Under the pieces are notes generated by a model, which saw nothing but the letters and a program-made list of their open reading frames with translations, was not told where the DNA came from and searched no databases. 64,000 nt of DNA from Streptomyces asiaticus (lineage in GTDB: Bacteria; Actinomycetota; Actinomycetes; Streptomycetales; Streptomycetaceae): positions 5,084,001-5,148,000 of the forward strand of contig NZ_JAGSHX010000006.1 in the NCBI RefSeq assembly GCF_018138715.1, in the 5' to 3' direction. Shown one piece after another: positions 18,279 to 28,074 of this stretch. The translations under genes were made by a program, and so were the position numbers. How positions within the stretch are numbered: position 1 is the stretch's first letter; every line of letters begins with the position of its first letter.

Positions 18279-19238
18279 GTGCGCTCACGCACCAGATGGA
18301 GACGTATCGTCTCGTCCGCCGCCACCGGCCTCATCGCGGTGACGGGACTCCTCGGGGCCGTCGCCGCCCCGGCTCACGCGGCCCCCGCCGCGGACACCAC
18401 CCCGCAGGCCAGTACCTCCTTCACGTACACCAGCGAGCGCGGCGACTGGGTCGGCCGGGGTGAGACGGGGTCGTACACCGCGCCCGCCGACACCCTCAAG
18501 GCCACCGGCACCGCCGAGTACCTCACCGTCCAGGTCTCCACCGGCGCCCTGCGGTCCTGGACCATCGAACTCGCCGCGCCGAAGGGCGAGACCCTGCACC
18601 CGGGCGTCTACCGCGACGCCGAGCGCGCCGGATTCCGCACCGGCCGCGCCCCCGGGCTGGACGTCTCGGGCCTCGGGCGCGGCTGCAACGAGGTGTACGG
18701 GCAGTTCGCCATCGACCAGATCGAGACGGACGCCTCCGGCGCGGTCACGATGCTGGACGCCACCTTCACCCAGCGCTGCCAGGAAGCCGCCCCCGCGCTC
18801 AACGGCACCGTGAAGATCAACGCTCATCCGCTGTCGTACGGCTACACCAGCGACGAGGGCGATCCGCTGGGCGGTGGCCGGTCCGACGTCCACACCGGCT
18901 CCACCAGCCTCTTCACCATCGCGGGCACCGGCGTCGGCCATATCGACTTCGGCGTCACCGGCAAACGTCAGTACTGGTCGGTGACGATGGCCGCGCCGGA
19001 CGGCGAGGTGGTGGAGGTCGGCAAGACCTATCAGGCGACGCGCCTGGGCATGGACGGCACGGCGACGCTGGACATCTCCGTGACGGGAGGCGGCTGCAAC
19101 GAGAGCCGCGGCGAGTTCACCATCACCGAGCTCTCGCACGACGCGGCGGGCGACATCGACGCGCTCGCGGCCACGTTCACCCAGCACTGCGAGGGCGTCG
19201 GGCCCGCGCTGCACGGCACGATCCACTACCTGGCCTGA
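18279..19238 (+). CDS. Secreted protein with two tandem homologous domains, function unknown
   Basis: A 319-residue protein with a Sec signal peptide (basic MRSRTRWRR, hydrophobic core, cleavage after AHA near residue 34). The mature part is two similar halves of about 135 residues. Each half has a WTIELAAPKGE/WSVTMAAPDGE element, a GRGCNE/GGGCNE element, then a D-rich segment leading to LDATFTQRC/LAATFTQHC and ALNGTVKI/ALHGTIHY. Each half therefore keeps two Cys, likely one disulfide. I do not recognise the fold. The GTG start has AGAGAGG upstream. It is followed by a terminator hairpin and a DD-carboxypeptidase. Confidence 0.8.
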   Translation: MRSRTRWRRIVSSAATGLIAVTGLLGAVAAPAHAAPAADTTPQASTSFTYTSERGDWVGRGETGSYTAPADTLKATGTAEYLTVQVSTGALRSWTIELAAPKGETLHPGVYRDAERAGFRTGRAPGLDVSGLGRGCNEVYGQFAIDQIETDASGAVTMLDATFTQRCQEAAPALNGTVKINAHPLSYGYTSDEGDPLGGGRSDVHTGSTSLFTIAGTGVGHIDFGVTGKRQYWSVTMAAPDGEVVEVGKTYQATRLGMDGTATLDISVTGGGCNESRGEFTITELSHDAAGDIDALAATFTQHCEGVGPALHGTIHYLA

Positions 19239-19252
19239 CGCCCCCGGCGCTT

Positions 19253-19282
19253 AGGCGCGCGCCCCGGCGCCCGGGGCGCGCC
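19253..19282 (+). terminator. GC-rich hairpin after secreted protein gene
   Basis: GGCGCG-CGCCCCGG pairs with CCGGGGC-GCGCC about 15 bp past the stop codon, with a short loop and one bulge. Confidence 0.65.
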
Positions 19283-19403
19283 ACCCGGGGGAATTTCCAG
19301 GAAATCTCGGCAGAGGGCACATCCATCGGGCCCTCTCGGACGTCTGACCAGGGAGCGGCCCTGTGATGCGGCCGCAGGCCAGGGGCATTTGGAGATATTC
19401 ACG

Positions 19404-20297
19404 TTGAAAACCGGCATGAAGGGCCTACGTCGTGTATCCGCGGTCACGATCACCGCTGGAGCCGTGCTGACGGCGGGGGCGTTCACCGCCTCCGCGCAGG
19501 CCGCGACGACCGCAAGTCCCACGATCGCCGCCAAGGGCGGGTTCGTGATGAACAACGCCACGGGGAAGAGCCTGTTCACCAAGGCCGCGGACACCCGTCT
19601 TTCCACCGGCTCCACCACCAAGATCATGACCGCCCGGGTGGTGCTCGCGCAGCCGAACCTCAACCTGGACGCCAAGGTCACGGTCCAGAAGGCGTACAGC
19701 GACTACATCGTCGACAACAACTGGGCCTCCTCGGCCAAGCTGATCGTCGGCGACAAGGTCACCGTCCGCCAGCTGCTGTACGGGCTGATGCTGCCGTCCG
19801 GCTGTGACGCGGCGTACGCGCTGGCGGACAAGTTCGGCACCGGTTCCACCCGGGCCGCGCGGGTGAAGTCGTTCATCGGCAAGATGAACACCACCGCCAA
19901 GTCCCTCGGGCTGACGAACACCCACTTCGACTCGTTCGACGGCATCGGGCACGGCGCCAACTACTCGACACCGCGCGATCTGACCAAGCTGGCCAGCAGC
20001 GCGATGAAGTACTCCACGTTCCGCTCGGTCGTGAAGACGAAGTCGACCAAGCAGAAGGTGACCACGAAGAGCGGCGGCTACCGCTACATGTCGTGGACCA
20101 ACACCAACAATCTGCTGGGCAGCTACTCGGGCACCATCGGCGTCAAGACCGGCTCGGGTCCGGAGGCCAAGTACTGCCTGGTCTTCGCCGCCACCCGGAG
20201 CGGGAAGACGGTGATCGGCACCGTCCTCGCCTCCACCTCGGTGGACGCCCGCACGAAGGACGCGAAGAAGCTGATGGACTACGGCTTCAGCAGGTAG
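19404..20297 (+). CDS. D-alanyl-D-alanine carboxypeptidase (S11 family, secreted)
   Basis: A 297-residue penicillin-binding protein of the DacA type with a signal peptide cut near AQA at residue 33. The three active-site motifs are STTK (Ser70, Lys73), SGC (132-134, in place of the usual SGN) and KTG (248-250). It trims the terminal D-Ala of peptidoglycan stem peptides outside the membrane and lacks the C-terminal beta-sandwich and membrane anchor of DacA, so it is probably released or wall-bound. TTG 19404 is preferred because GGAGA lies 9 nt upstream; an ATG follows four codons later. A perfect terminator follows. Confidence 0.88.
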   Translation: MKTGMKGLRRVSAVTITAGAVLTAGAFTASAQAATTASPTIAAKGGFVMNNATGKSLFTKAADTRLSTGSTTKIMTARVVLAQPNLNLDAKVTVQKAYSDYIVDNNWASSAKLIVGDKVTVRQLLYGLMLPSGCDAAYALADKFGTGSTRAARVKSFIGKMNTTAKSLGLTNTHFDSFDGIGHGANYSTPRDLTKLASSAMKYSTFRSVVKTKSTKQKVTTKSGGYRYMSWTNTNNLLGSYSGTIGVKTGSGPEAKYCLVFAATRSGKTVIGTVLASTSVDARTKDAKKLMDYGFSR

Positions 20298-20319
20298 GCG
20301 TCACCCGTAACACAGCAAG

Positions 20320-20359
20320 GGGCCTGCCCCGCGAACCCATCGGGTCGCGGGGCAGGCCC
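20320..20359 (+). terminator. Terminator between DD-carboxypeptidase and AMIN-like genes
   Basis: A perfect 15-bp stem, GGGCCTGCCCCGCGA with TCGCGGGGCAGGCCC, loop 10 nt. It lies between convergent genes and can serve both. Confidence 0.88.
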
Positions 20360-20382
20360 TTGTCGTGGCTTCCGCGCCGTGC

Positions 20383-20970
20383 TCAGCGCACCGCGTTCCA
20401 GGAGTGCGCCACGTCCACCACGACATGTCCGTCGGTCTGGAAGACCCGGAACGGCAGCCGTGCCCGCACCCCGAGGCCGACCTGGGTCTCACCCTCGAAG
20501 CTGGCGCCGAAGCGGGTGTCCCGGAAGGTCTGGTAGCCGGAGATGTCCACGCCCGGCAGCGGCTTGCGGGCCCGCCCCGGGTACGACTCCGCGCCGCTGC
20601 CCGGGTCGTAGCTCGGCGCGGACACATGGATGTCCAGGATCGCGCCGCCGCGGACCGGGATCTCCTCGCCCGAGCCGTCCTGGTAGAGGGTGTTCACATA
20701 CCCCACGCGGTAGCCGACGCGATCGGCGGCCGTGGCCCCCTTCACGTCGAACACGATGCGGTCGTAGCACGCGTGCCGGCCCGTCCTGATGTTCCCCAGC
20801 GGTGCGTGTCCCGCCGGCTGGGCCGTCTTCTCGCCGCTGCCCCAGCCGGTCTCACAGGTCGTCGCCGCCTTGGCCGCGGTCGGCGTGACGGCCCCGGCCG
20901 TCCCCGCCGTCGCCGCCAGCGCGCCGCCCGCGAGCGCCATCGCCGCGAGTGCGGTCCCCCACCGTCGCAT
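20383..20970 (-). CDS. Secreted AMIN-like domain protein
   Basis: A 195-residue protein with a Sec signal peptide (MRRWGTALAAMALAGGAL, cut near AGA). The mature part begins after a Cys-containing segment (TTCETGWGSGEK) and has HACYDRIVFDVKG, the characteristic beginning of the AMIN-like domain seen in many actinobacterial secreted proteins; DVAHSWN at the end completes it. AMIN domains bind peptidoglycan or envelope partners, so a wall-associated role is likely but not shown. It converges with the DD-carboxypeptidase gene. The ATG start has GGGGG upstream. Confidence 0.8.
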   Translation of the reverse strand: MRRWGTALAAMALAGGALAATAGTAGAVTPTAAKAATTCETGWGSGEKTAQPAGHAPLGNIRTGRHACYDRIVFDVKGATAADRVGYRVGYVNTLYQDGSGEEIPVRGGAILDIHVSAPSYDPGSGAESYPGRARKPLPGVDISGYQTFRDTRFGASFEGETQVGLGVRARLPFRVFQTDGHVVVDVAHSWNAVR

Positions 20971-21184
20971 GGTCAAGCCCCCAATGGTCCGTTGTCCGTT
21001 GATGACAGATGATTCACGGGGTTGGACGGACCGGGGCGGTGAGAGGTTGTCCCGGTCCGGGAAATGTGTCCCGAATGCTACGTGCGCGGGGGCATTCCTG
21101 GCAGTCGCCCGGGGGTTTTCCCCCGAGCGGGTCGGCCGGTTGCCCGGATGGGGCGGGAGGGCCGGTTCGACAAGGCTTGTGCAC

Positions 21185-22678
21185 ATGAGACCGACGACCG
21201 GCAGAACCGCCGCACTGGCCCTCGCCACCGCCGCCACCGCCTCCCTCCTCGGGGTCGCGTCCGCGAACGCGACCCCGGACCCGCCGGCCGGCCCGACCGC
21301 CGCCGCGCCCGACTGGGGCGCCTGCGAGGGCACCGGGCTCGACCCCCGTCAGGAATGCGCCACGCTCAAGGTGCCGCTGGACTACCGCGACCCCGGCGGC
21401 AAGCGGATCTCCCTCGCCGTCTCCCGCATCCCCAGCGAGCGGCCGCGGGCCCGCCGGGGCACCCTGCTGCTGATCCCGGGCGGCCCCGGATCGCCGGGTC
21501 TTGCCCGGCCCAGCACGCTCGGCAAGCGGCTGCCGAAGTCGGTGCGGGACGCGTACGACGTCGTCAGCTTCGACCCGCGCGGCCTGGGGAGGTCCACGCA
21601 CACCGGATGCGATCTGAACCCGGCCGATCTCTCGCTGCTCGCCTCCCGCCCCTGGCCCGCCCCCGGCGGGGACATCACGCGGAACATCGCCACCGGCCGC
21701 CGGATCGCCGACACCTGCGCCCGCAACGGCGGCGAACTGCTGCGCACCATCAGCACCGTCAACGAGGCGCGGGACATCGACAGCGTCCGCCGGGCGCTCG
21801 GCGAGCGGAAGCTGTCCGCGTGGGGCGTCTCGTACGGGACGTATGTGGGCTCCGTCTACGCGCAGATGTTCCCCGAGCACACCGACCGCTGGGTGCTGGA
21901 CAGCAATGACGACCCGAACCCGGAGCGGGTGGAGCACGGCTGGCTGGCCAACTACGCCGTGGGCGTCGAGGACACCTTCCCCGACTTCGCCGCCTGGGCC
22001 TCCGCCCCGGACAGCCCCGTCCGGCTCGCCGGGACCCCCGACGGGGTGCGGCGGCGGGTCCTGGACCTCGCCGCCCGGCTGGACGCGAAGCCGCTGCCGT
22101 GGCCCGGCGCCAACCCGCCCGAGCTGAACGGCAACGCGCTGCGCCAGAGCATGCTGGACGCCCTGTACTCCCGGGACGACTTCGAGAGCCTGGCCCGGCT
22201 GATCGTCGACGCGGACGCGGGCAAGGTGCCCGCCGAGGCGCCGGCCGACCCCCCTCAGGACGCCGCGGCCGTGTCCCTCGCGACCATCTGCAACGACGTG
22301 GACTGGCCCACCTCCCTGCCCGACTACGCGCGGGATGTCGCCGCCAGCCGTAAGAGCCACCCGCTCACGGCGGGCATGCCGGTGAACGTCACGCCGTGCG
22401 CGTTCTGGCATGACGAGCCGCGGGACAAGCCGGTGCGGATCACGGATCAGGGGCCGTCGAACGTCCTGCTGGTGCAGAACAAGCGCGACGTGGCCACCCC
22501 GTACAGCGGGGCGCTGGGCCTCCGGCGCGCCTTTGGCGACCGGGCCCGGATGGTCGGTGTGGACGCGATGGGGCACGGCGCGGCGTATGTGGCGAACGGC
22601 AGCGGCTGCGCGGACCGGAGGGTCACGGACTTCCTGCTGACCGGTGAGCGGCCGAAGCGCGATGTGCTCTGCCGGTGA
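21185..22678 (+). CDS. Secreted alpha/beta hydrolase, tripeptidyl-aminopeptidase-like (S33)
   Basis: A 497-residue exported hydrolase with signal peptide (cut near ASANA, residue 28). The nucleophile elbow is GVSYGTY with Ser216, the oxyanion region is LIPGGPGSPG near residue 97, and a C-terminal NKRDVATP and MGHGAA supply the catalytic Asp and His. A Cys-rich lid domain (TICNDVDWP, VTPCAFW) is typical of Streptomyces SlpD/SlpE and tripeptidyl aminopeptidases, which cut short peptides from protein N-termini outside the cell. ATG 21185 is used; a GTG two codons earlier is possible. Confidence 0.87.
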   Translation: MRPTTGRTAALALATAATASLLGVASANATPDPPAGPTAAAPDWGACEGTGLDPRQECATLKVPLDYRDPGGKRISLAVSRIPSERPRARRGTLLLIPGGPGSPGLARPSTLGKRLPKSVRDAYDVVSFDPRGLGRSTHTGCDLNPADLSLLASRPWPAPGGDITRNIATGRRIADTCARNGGELLRTISTVNEARDIDSVRRALGERKLSAWGVSYGTYVGSVYAQMFPEHTDRWVLDSNDDPNPERVEHGWLANYAVGVEDTFPDFAAWASAPDSPVRLAGTPDGVRRRVLDLAARLDAKPLPWPGANPPELNGNALRQSMLDALYSRDDFESLARLIVDADAGKVPAEAPADPPQDAAAVSLATICNDVDWPTSLPDYARDVAASRKSHPLTAGMPVNVTPCAFWHDEPRDKPVRITDQGPSNVLLVQNKRDVATPYSGALGLRRAFGDRARMVGVDAMGHGAAYVANGSGCADRRVTDFLLTGERPKRDVLCR

Positions 22679-22691
22679 CGCGGACGGTGGA

Positions 22692-22740
22692 TGTGAAGAG
22701 CCCCGCCCCGGCTTCCCGGGGCGGGGCGGGGCTCTTCACA
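22692..22740. terminator. Bidirectional terminator between peptidase gene and argS
   Basis: TGTGAAGAGCCCCGCCCCG pairs with CGGGGCGGGGCTCTTCACA, a stem of about 19 bp between convergent genes. Confidence 0.88.
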
Positions 22741-22749
22741 CACGGTCGC

Positions 22750-24537
22750 TCAGAGGCGCTCGGGGGTGCGGATGCCCAGCAGGGACATGCCCTGCCCCAG
22801 CGTCCGCGCCGTGATGTCGCACAGGAAGAGGCGGTTCTCCACCTGGGCCGGGCCGCCCTCCGCCTTCAGCACCGGGCACTGGTCGTAGAAGGTCGTGTAG
22901 AGCGAGGCCAGCTGGTAGAGATACCCGGCCAGCTTGTGCGGCTCGTACCCGGCGGCCACTTCGCGCAGCGTCTCCCCGAACTGGTCGAGGTGCAGGCCCA
23001 GCGCCCGCTCGGCCGGGGCCAGCGGAAGCTCCGGGTGGGCCAGCGGCCGCTGCCCCTCCTCGGCGCGGCGCAGGATCGACTGGATCCGGGCGTACGCGTA
23101 CTGGAGGTAGACCGAGGTGTCCCCGTTGAGCGAGACCATCTGGTCGAGGTCGAATTTGTAGTCCCGCGAGGCGGAGGTGGACAGATCCGCGTACTTCACC
23201 GCGCCGACGCCGACCTGGGCGCCGCGCTCGAGGATCTCCTCCTCGGTGAGGCCGAGCTTCTCGCTCTTCTCCCGGACCACGGCCGCGGCCCGCTCGGTGG
23301 CCTCGTCCAGCAGGTCCTCCAGCCGCACCGTCTCGCCCGCGCGGGTCTTGAACGGCTTGCCGTCCTTGCCCAGGACGGTGCCGAAGGCGAGCTGCACGGC
23401 GTGCACCTGGTCATTGAGCCAGCCGATCCGGCGGGCGGTCTCGAAGACCATCTTGAAGTGCAGCGACTGCCGGGCGTCCACCACATACAGCAGGGTGTCG
23501 GCCTTCAGGTGCTGCACCCGGTCGCGGATCGCGGAGAGGTCGGTGGCCGCGTAGCCGAAGCCGCCGTCGGACTTCTGGACGATCAGCGGCACCGGATTGC
23601 CCTCGGGGCCCTTGATGTCGTCGAAGAAGACGCACAGCGCACCCTCGGAGCGCACGGCGACACCGGACTCCTCCAGCAGCCGGCAGGTCTCGGCCAGCAT
23701 GTCGTTGTAACCCGACTCGCCGACCACATCGGGGTCGTGGATCTCGATGTCCAGCTTGTCGAAGACCGAGTAGAAGTAGATCTTCGACTCGTCCACGAAC
23801 TTCCGCCACAGGGCGATGGTCTCCTCGTCGCCCGCCTGGAGCTCCACCACCCGCCGCCGGGACCGCTCCTTGAACTCCGCGTCGGAGTCGAAGAGCGCCC
23901 GCGCGGCCTTGTAGAGCCGGTTGAGGTTGGACATGGCCTCCTCGCCGGAGGAGGCGTCCTTGTGGTCCAGCTCGTGCGGGTGCTCGATCAGATACTGGAT
24001 GAGCATGCCGAACTGGGTGCCCCAGTCGCCGATGTGGTGGCGGCGGATCACCTTCTCGCCGGCGAACTCCAGGATCCGCACCACCGCGTCGCCGATCACC
24101 GCCGAGCGCAGATGGCCGACGTGCATCTCCTTGGCCACATTGGGCTGGGCGTAGTCGATCACGGTGGTGCCGGGCGCCTGCGCGAACGGCACGCCGAGGC
24201 GGTCGTCGGCGGCGCGGGCGGCGAGGGTCGCGGTGATCGCGGAGTCGGCGATCGTGATGTTGAGGAAGCCGGGGCCGGAGACCTTGATGTCGGCGATCAC
24301 CGGATCGGGGTCGGCCGAGGTGGCGGCGACCGGAAGGTGCGCCACGACCTTGGCGGCCAGCTCACGGGGGTTTCCCTTGAGCTGCTTGGCCAGCGCCAGC
24401 ATCCCATTGGCCTGGAAATCGGCCCGGTCGCTTCGTCGCAGCAGCGGGTCCGCGGAACCGGCCTCCGGCAGGGCAGCCGAGAGGGCGTCCGCGACGCGCT
24501 GATGGACCGTAGCGGCGAGGGAAGGGACCGAAGCCAT
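22750..24537 (-). CDS. argS: Arginyl-tRNA synthetase
   Basis: A 595-residue class I synthetase that charges tRNA(Arg). The HIGH signature is HVGHLRS in [19 protein letters not shown], and the N-terminal additional domain (Add1) occupies residues 1-115. ArgRS commonly lacks a canonical KMSKS, as here. The C-terminal anticodon-binding helical domain ends in [16 protein letters not shown] 24537 is chosen ([11 protein letters not shown]); an in-frame start 11 codons earlier lacks conservation. Divergent from lysS; the shared 180-bp gap holds both promoters. Confidence 0.96.
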   Translation of the reverse strand: MASVPSLAATVHQRVADALSAALPEAGSADPLLRRSDRADFQANGMLALAKQLKGNPRELAAKVVAHLPVAATSADPDPVIADIKVSGPGFLNITIADSAITATLAARAADDRLGVPFAQAPGTTVIDYAQPNVAKEMHVGHLRSAVIGDAVVRILEFAGEKVIRRHHIGDWGTQFGMLIQYLIEHPHELDHKDASSGEEAMSNLNRLYKAARALFDSDAEFKERSRRRVVELQAGDEETIALWRKFVDESKIYFYSVFDKLDIEIHDPDVVGESGYNDMLAETCRLLEESGVAVRSEGALCVFFDDIKGPEGNPVPLIVQKSDGGFGYAATDLSAIRDRVQHLKADTLLYVVDARQSLHFKMVFETARRIGWLNDQVHAVQLAFGTVLGKDGKPFKTRAGETVRLEDLLDEATERAAAVVREKSEKLGLTEEEILERGAQVGVGAVKYADLSTSASRDYKFDLDQMVSLNGDTSVYLQYAYARIQSILRRAEEGQRPLAHPELPLAPAERALGLHLDQFGETLREVAAGYEPHKLAGYLYQLASLYTTFYDQCPVLKAEGGPAQVENRLFLCDITARTLGQGMSLLGIRTPERL

Positions 24538-24716
24538 GGAGTGCCATTCCGATAGTGGTGGTATGGGCAACCCAGTATTTCACGGCGGGTCCAACGATTT
24601 CCCCGGCCTGTGGACAACCCGGGCCCGCCCGGCGGGCCCTGTGGGCGAATCCGGAGGGGCCTGTTCCGTCTGGGACAATGGGCGGTGCCATGCCCGCTAG
24701 GAAGGAAGTGCCGACC

Positions 24717-26438
24717 GTGGCTCAGAGCACCGAGACCGACTGGGTCTCCCGATTCGCCGACGAGGTCATTGCCGAGGCGGAGCGCCGCGCCCCGGGCAAA
24801 CCTGTCGTCGTCGCCTCGGGCCTCAGCCCGTCCGGCCCGATCCACCTCGGCAATCTGCGCGAGGTCATGACCCCGCACCTGGTCGCCGACGAGATCCGGC
24901 GCCGGGGCCGCGAGTGCGTTCACATCCTGTCCTGGGACGACTACGACCGGTACCGCAAGGTCCCGGCCGGGATCGACCCCTCCTGGTCCGAGCACATCGG
25001 CAAGCCGCTCACCTCGGTCCCGGCCCCGCCCGGGTCCCCGTATCCGAACTGGGCGGAGCACTTCAAGGCGCCGATGGCCGAGGCGCTGCGGGAGATGGGC
25101 ATCGAGTTCCACCCCATCAGCCAGACCGAGATGTACACCTCGGGGGCGTACCGGGAGCAGATCCTGCACGCGATGCGCCACCGCCGGGAGATCGACGCCG
25201 TCCTGGACCGGTACCGCACCAAGGACAAGCCCGGCGCCAAGAAGCCCAAGCAGCAGCAGAAGCCGGTGGACGAGGCCGAGCTGGCCGCCGCCGAGGGCTC
25301 GGGCGCGGCCGCCGAGGACGACGGCAGCGCGGGCGCGGCGGGTTACTACCCGTACAAGCCGTACTGCTCGGTCTGCGACCGGGATGTGACCACGGTGACC
25401 TCGTACGACGACGAGACCACCGAGCTGGCGTACACCTGCGCGTGCGGCCACGGCGAGACCGTCCGCCTGAGCGAGCACAACCGCGGCAAGCTGGTCTGGA
25501 AGGTCGACTGGCCGATGCGCTGGGCGTACGAGGGCGTGGTCTTCGAGCCCTCGGGCGTGGACCACTCCTCGCCGGGCTCGTCCTATGTGGTCGGCGGCCA
25601 GATCGTCCGCGAGGTCTTCGGCGGGGAGCAGCCCATCGGCCCGATGTACGCGTTCGTGGGCATCAGCGGCATGGCCAAGATGTCCTCGTCCAAGGGCGGT
25701 GTGCCCACCCCGGCCGACGCGCTGGAGATCGTGGAGGCGCCGCTGCTGCGCTGGCTGTACGCCCGCCGCCGGCCCAACCAGTCCTTCAAGATCGCCTTCG
25801 ACCAGGAGATCCAGCGGACCTACGACGAGTGGGACGCGCTGGAGCGGAAGATCACCGAGGGCACGGCCCAGCCCGCGGACGCGGCCGCGTACCGCCGCGC
25901 GACCCGCACCGCCACGGGCGAGCTGCCCAGCACCCCGCGCCCGCTGCCGTACCGCACGCTGGCCTCGGTGGTGGACATCACCACCGGCCATGACGAGCAG
26001 ACGCTGCGCATCCTCGGCGAGCTCGACCCCGACAACCCGGTGAAGTCCCTGGAGGAGACCCGGCCCCGGCTCGACAAGGCCGAGCGCTGGATCACCACCC
26101 AGGTCCCGGCCGATCAGCGCACCCGGGTCCGGGACGAGCCGGACACGGAGCGGCTGGCCGCGCTGGGCGACACCGAGCGGGAGTCGCTGCGGCTGCTGCT
26201 GGACGGTCTGGACGACCACTGGTCGCTGGACGGTCTCACCACGCTGGTCTACGGGGTGCCCAAGATCCAGGCGGGGCTGTCGCCGGAGGCCAAGCCGACG
26301 CCGGAGCTGAAGGTCGCCCAGCGGTCGTTCTTCGCGCTGCTCTACACCCTGCTGGTCGGTCGGGACACCGGCCCGCGGCTGCCCACGCTGCTGCTGGCGG
26401 TGGGCGCGGACCGGGTGCGCAAGCTGCTCGCGGTCTGA
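24717..26438 (+). CDS. lysS: Lysyl-tRNA synthetase, class I
   Basis: A 573-residue class I LysRS, the archaeal-type enzyme that Streptomyces carry in addition to or in place of class II. Motifs: SPSGPIHLGNLRE (HIGH-like) and GMAKMSSSKGG (KMSKS). Two CxxC-like pairs (SVCDRD, YTCACGHG) are likely zinc ligands. A Lys/Gln/Ala-rich insertion at about residues 172-212 is a variable loop. GTG 24717 has GGAAG 10 nt upstream; an ATG at 24690 is an alternative. Divergent from argS. Confidence 0.95.
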   Translation: MAQSTETDWVSRFADEVIAEAERRAPGKPVVVASGLSPSGPIHLGNLREVMTPHLVADEIRRRGRECVHILSWDDYDRYRKVPAGIDPSWSEHIGKPLTSVPAPPGSPYPNWAEHFKAPMAEALREMGIEFHPISQTEMYTSGAYREQILHAMRHRREIDAVLDRYRTKDKPGAKKPKQQQKPVDEAELAAAEGSGAAAEDDGSAGAAGYYPYKPYCSVCDRDVTTVTSYDDETTELAYTCACGHGETVRLSEHNRGKLVWKVDWPMRWAYEGVVFEPSGVDHSSPGSSYVVGGQIVREVFGGEQPIGPMYAFVGISGMAKMSSSKGGVPTPADALEIVEAPLLRWLYARRRPNQSFKIAFDQEIQRTYDEWDALERKITEGTAQPADAAAYRRATRTATGELPSTPRPLPYRTLASVVDITTGHDEQTLRILGELDPDNPVKSLEETRPRLDKAERWITTQVPADQRTRVRDEPDTERLAALGDTERESLRLLLDGLDDHWSLDGLTTLVYGVPKIQAGLSPEAKPTPELKVAQRSFFALLYTLLVGRDTGPRLPTLLLAVGADRVRKLLAV

Positions 26439-26452
26439 CCTCCGCGACTCCC

Positions 26453-26490
26453 GGGCGCCGGGCGGACGGCCTTGCGGCCGCCGCCCGGCG
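26453..26490. terminator. Terminator between lysS and the DUF2637 gene
   Basis: CGCCGGGCGGACGG pairs with CCG-CCGCCCGGCG with one bulge between convergent genes. Confidence 0.75.
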
Positions 26491-26513
26491 TTCCGCCTTT
26501 GCGGGAGGGGCGG

Positions 26514-27986
26514 CTACGGGATGGCCTCGCGCTCCAGGCGGACGCGCTCCTTGAAGTCCTCGACATACCCGGCCAGCTCGCTGTTGCTGAGGTCGGTCAC
26601 GCCGTAGGTCTCCCGCAGCCGCTGCCCGAACTGGTACGCCGAGGGGTACCGGCTGTGGTCGGCGAGGAACTCGCGGAAGGTCGCGTAGTAGACCTCCTCG
26701 CGCGGCACGTCGTCCGGCAGCTGGTTCAGCTGCTGCTCCGGCCGCGGCTCCTCGTAGGCGAAGCGCTCGGGCTCGCGCTGCTCCGGTACGTAGACGCCCT
26801 GATGGCTTCCCACGCCCTCACCGCCGAGCGGCCGCACCCGGCCGCCGGGCCCGACCGGCACGGTCAGCTGGGGCTGCTGGGACTGCTGGGACTGACGCTG
26901 CTGAAATTGCTGCGGCTGCTGCTCGGGCTGCGGCGCCTGGCCCGGGATCTGCTGGTCCTGCGGCTGGAGCTGCTGCGGGTGCTGTGCCTGCTGCGGATGC
27001 TGGAGCTGCTGGGGCTGCTGCTCGACCGGCGCGGGGTGGGCGGCCGCCGGGTCGAAGGGCACCGCGTTCCGGCCGTCATGGCCCTGCCCGGCGGGCTGCT
27101 GGTACACCGGCAGGGGCAGCGAGAGCGGCAGCTCCTGCGTCTGGGGCTGCTGGGGGTGCTGCTGGGGGCCGAGGTCCGCCGCGGCCCCCGGCGCGCCGTA
27201 CGGGCCCGGCTGGGCCTCCAGGGAGGCGCTCTTGGGCCCCGTCTCGTCCGCCGCGGCCGACCGGCCCGAGGGGAGCGCGGTCGCCGACACCGTGGACGGG
27301 TCCAGACCGGCCGCCGCGAGCCCCGCCGGGGCGGTGTCCGCCAGCGGCACCCCGTACCGCGCCAGCCGCAGCGGCATCAGGGACTCCACGGGCGCCTTAC
27401 GGCGCCAGGACCGCCCGTAGCGGGCCCGCAGCCGGGCCTGGTAGACCAGCCGGTCCTGCTCCAGCCTGATGACCTCCTCGTAGCTGCGCAGCTCCCACAG
27501 CTTCATCCGGCGCCACAGCCGGAAGGTGGGCACCGGCGCGAGCAGCCAGCGGGCGATGCGGACCGACTCCATGTGCCGGTCGGCGGTGATGTCGGCGATC
27601 CGGCCGACCGCGTGCCGTGCGGCCTCGACGGAGACGACGAACAGGATCGGGATCACGCCGTGCATGCCGACGCCGACCGGGTCCGGCCAGGCGGCCGCGC
27701 CGTTGAAGGCGATGGTGGCCGCGGTCAGCAGCCACGCGGTCTGGCGCAGCAGCGGGAAGGGGATGCGGATCCAGGTGAGCAGCAGATCCAGCGCGAGCAG
27801 GACCACGATCCCCGCGTCGATGCCGATCGGGAAGACATTGGCGAACTTGCCGAAGCCCTTGTCGAGGGCGAGATCGCGCACCGCCGCGTAGGAACCGGCG
27901 AAGCCGATCGCCGCGATCACCACCGCCCCGGTCACGACCACGCCGGCCAGTATTCGGTGCATCCGTGTCAGTTGCATCGCGGCCAC
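26514..27986 (-). CDS. DUF2637 membrane protein with Gln/Pro-rich region
   Basis: A 490-residue protein. Four hydrophobic helices in the first 125 residues form the DUF2637 module known from Streptomyces Spd-like and chromosomal membrane proteins. A basic cytoplasmic segment (150-200) follows, then a long disordered region dominated by Gln and Pro (about 275-385, many QPQQ and HPQQ runs), and a folded C-terminal part (about 415-490, EEVYYATFREFLADHSRYPS) that looks like a small DNA- or protein-binding module. GTG 27984-27986 has GGGGAGGGG upstream; ATG three codons later is possible. Function unknown; DUF2637 proteins of plasmids take part in intramycelial spread, but nothing here shows mobility. 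Confidence 0.75.
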   Translation of the reverse strand: MAAMQLTRMHRILAGVVVTGAVVIAAIGFAGSYAAVRDLALDKGFGKFANVFPIGIDAGIVVLLALDLLLTWIRIPFPLLRQTAWLLTAATIAFNGAAAWPDPVGVGMHGVIPILFVVSVEAARHAVGRIADITADRHMESVRIARWLLAPVPTFRLWRRMKLWELRSYEEVIRLEQDRLVYQARLRARYGRSWRRKAPVESLMPLRLARYGVPLADTAPAGLAAAGLDPSTVSATALPSGRSAAADETGPKSASLEAQPGPYGAPGAAADLGPQQHPQQPQTQELPLSLPLPVYQQPAGQGHDGRNAVPFDPAAAHPAPVEQQPQQLQHPQQAQHPQQLQPQDQQIPGQAPQPEQQPQQFQQRQSQQSQQPQLTVPVGPGGRVRPLGGEGVGSHQGVYVPEQREPERFAYEEPRPEQQLNQLPDDVPREEVYYATFREFLADHSRYPSAYQFGQRLRETYGVTDLSNSELAGYVEDFKERVRLEREAIP

Positions 27987-28074
27987 CCGCGACCCCTCCC
28001 CGTCCTCAACAACAGCCGCATCAGCGTCGCATACACGTCAAGGCTCATGGGCGGGAAGGGGTCGTGTCGGCGAG

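Noticed and set aside
26514..27986. DUF2637 gene as sign of an integrated mobile element
   Set aside because: No integrase, attachment site or replication gene is near; DUF2637 proteins also occur as core chromosomal genes in Streptomyces.
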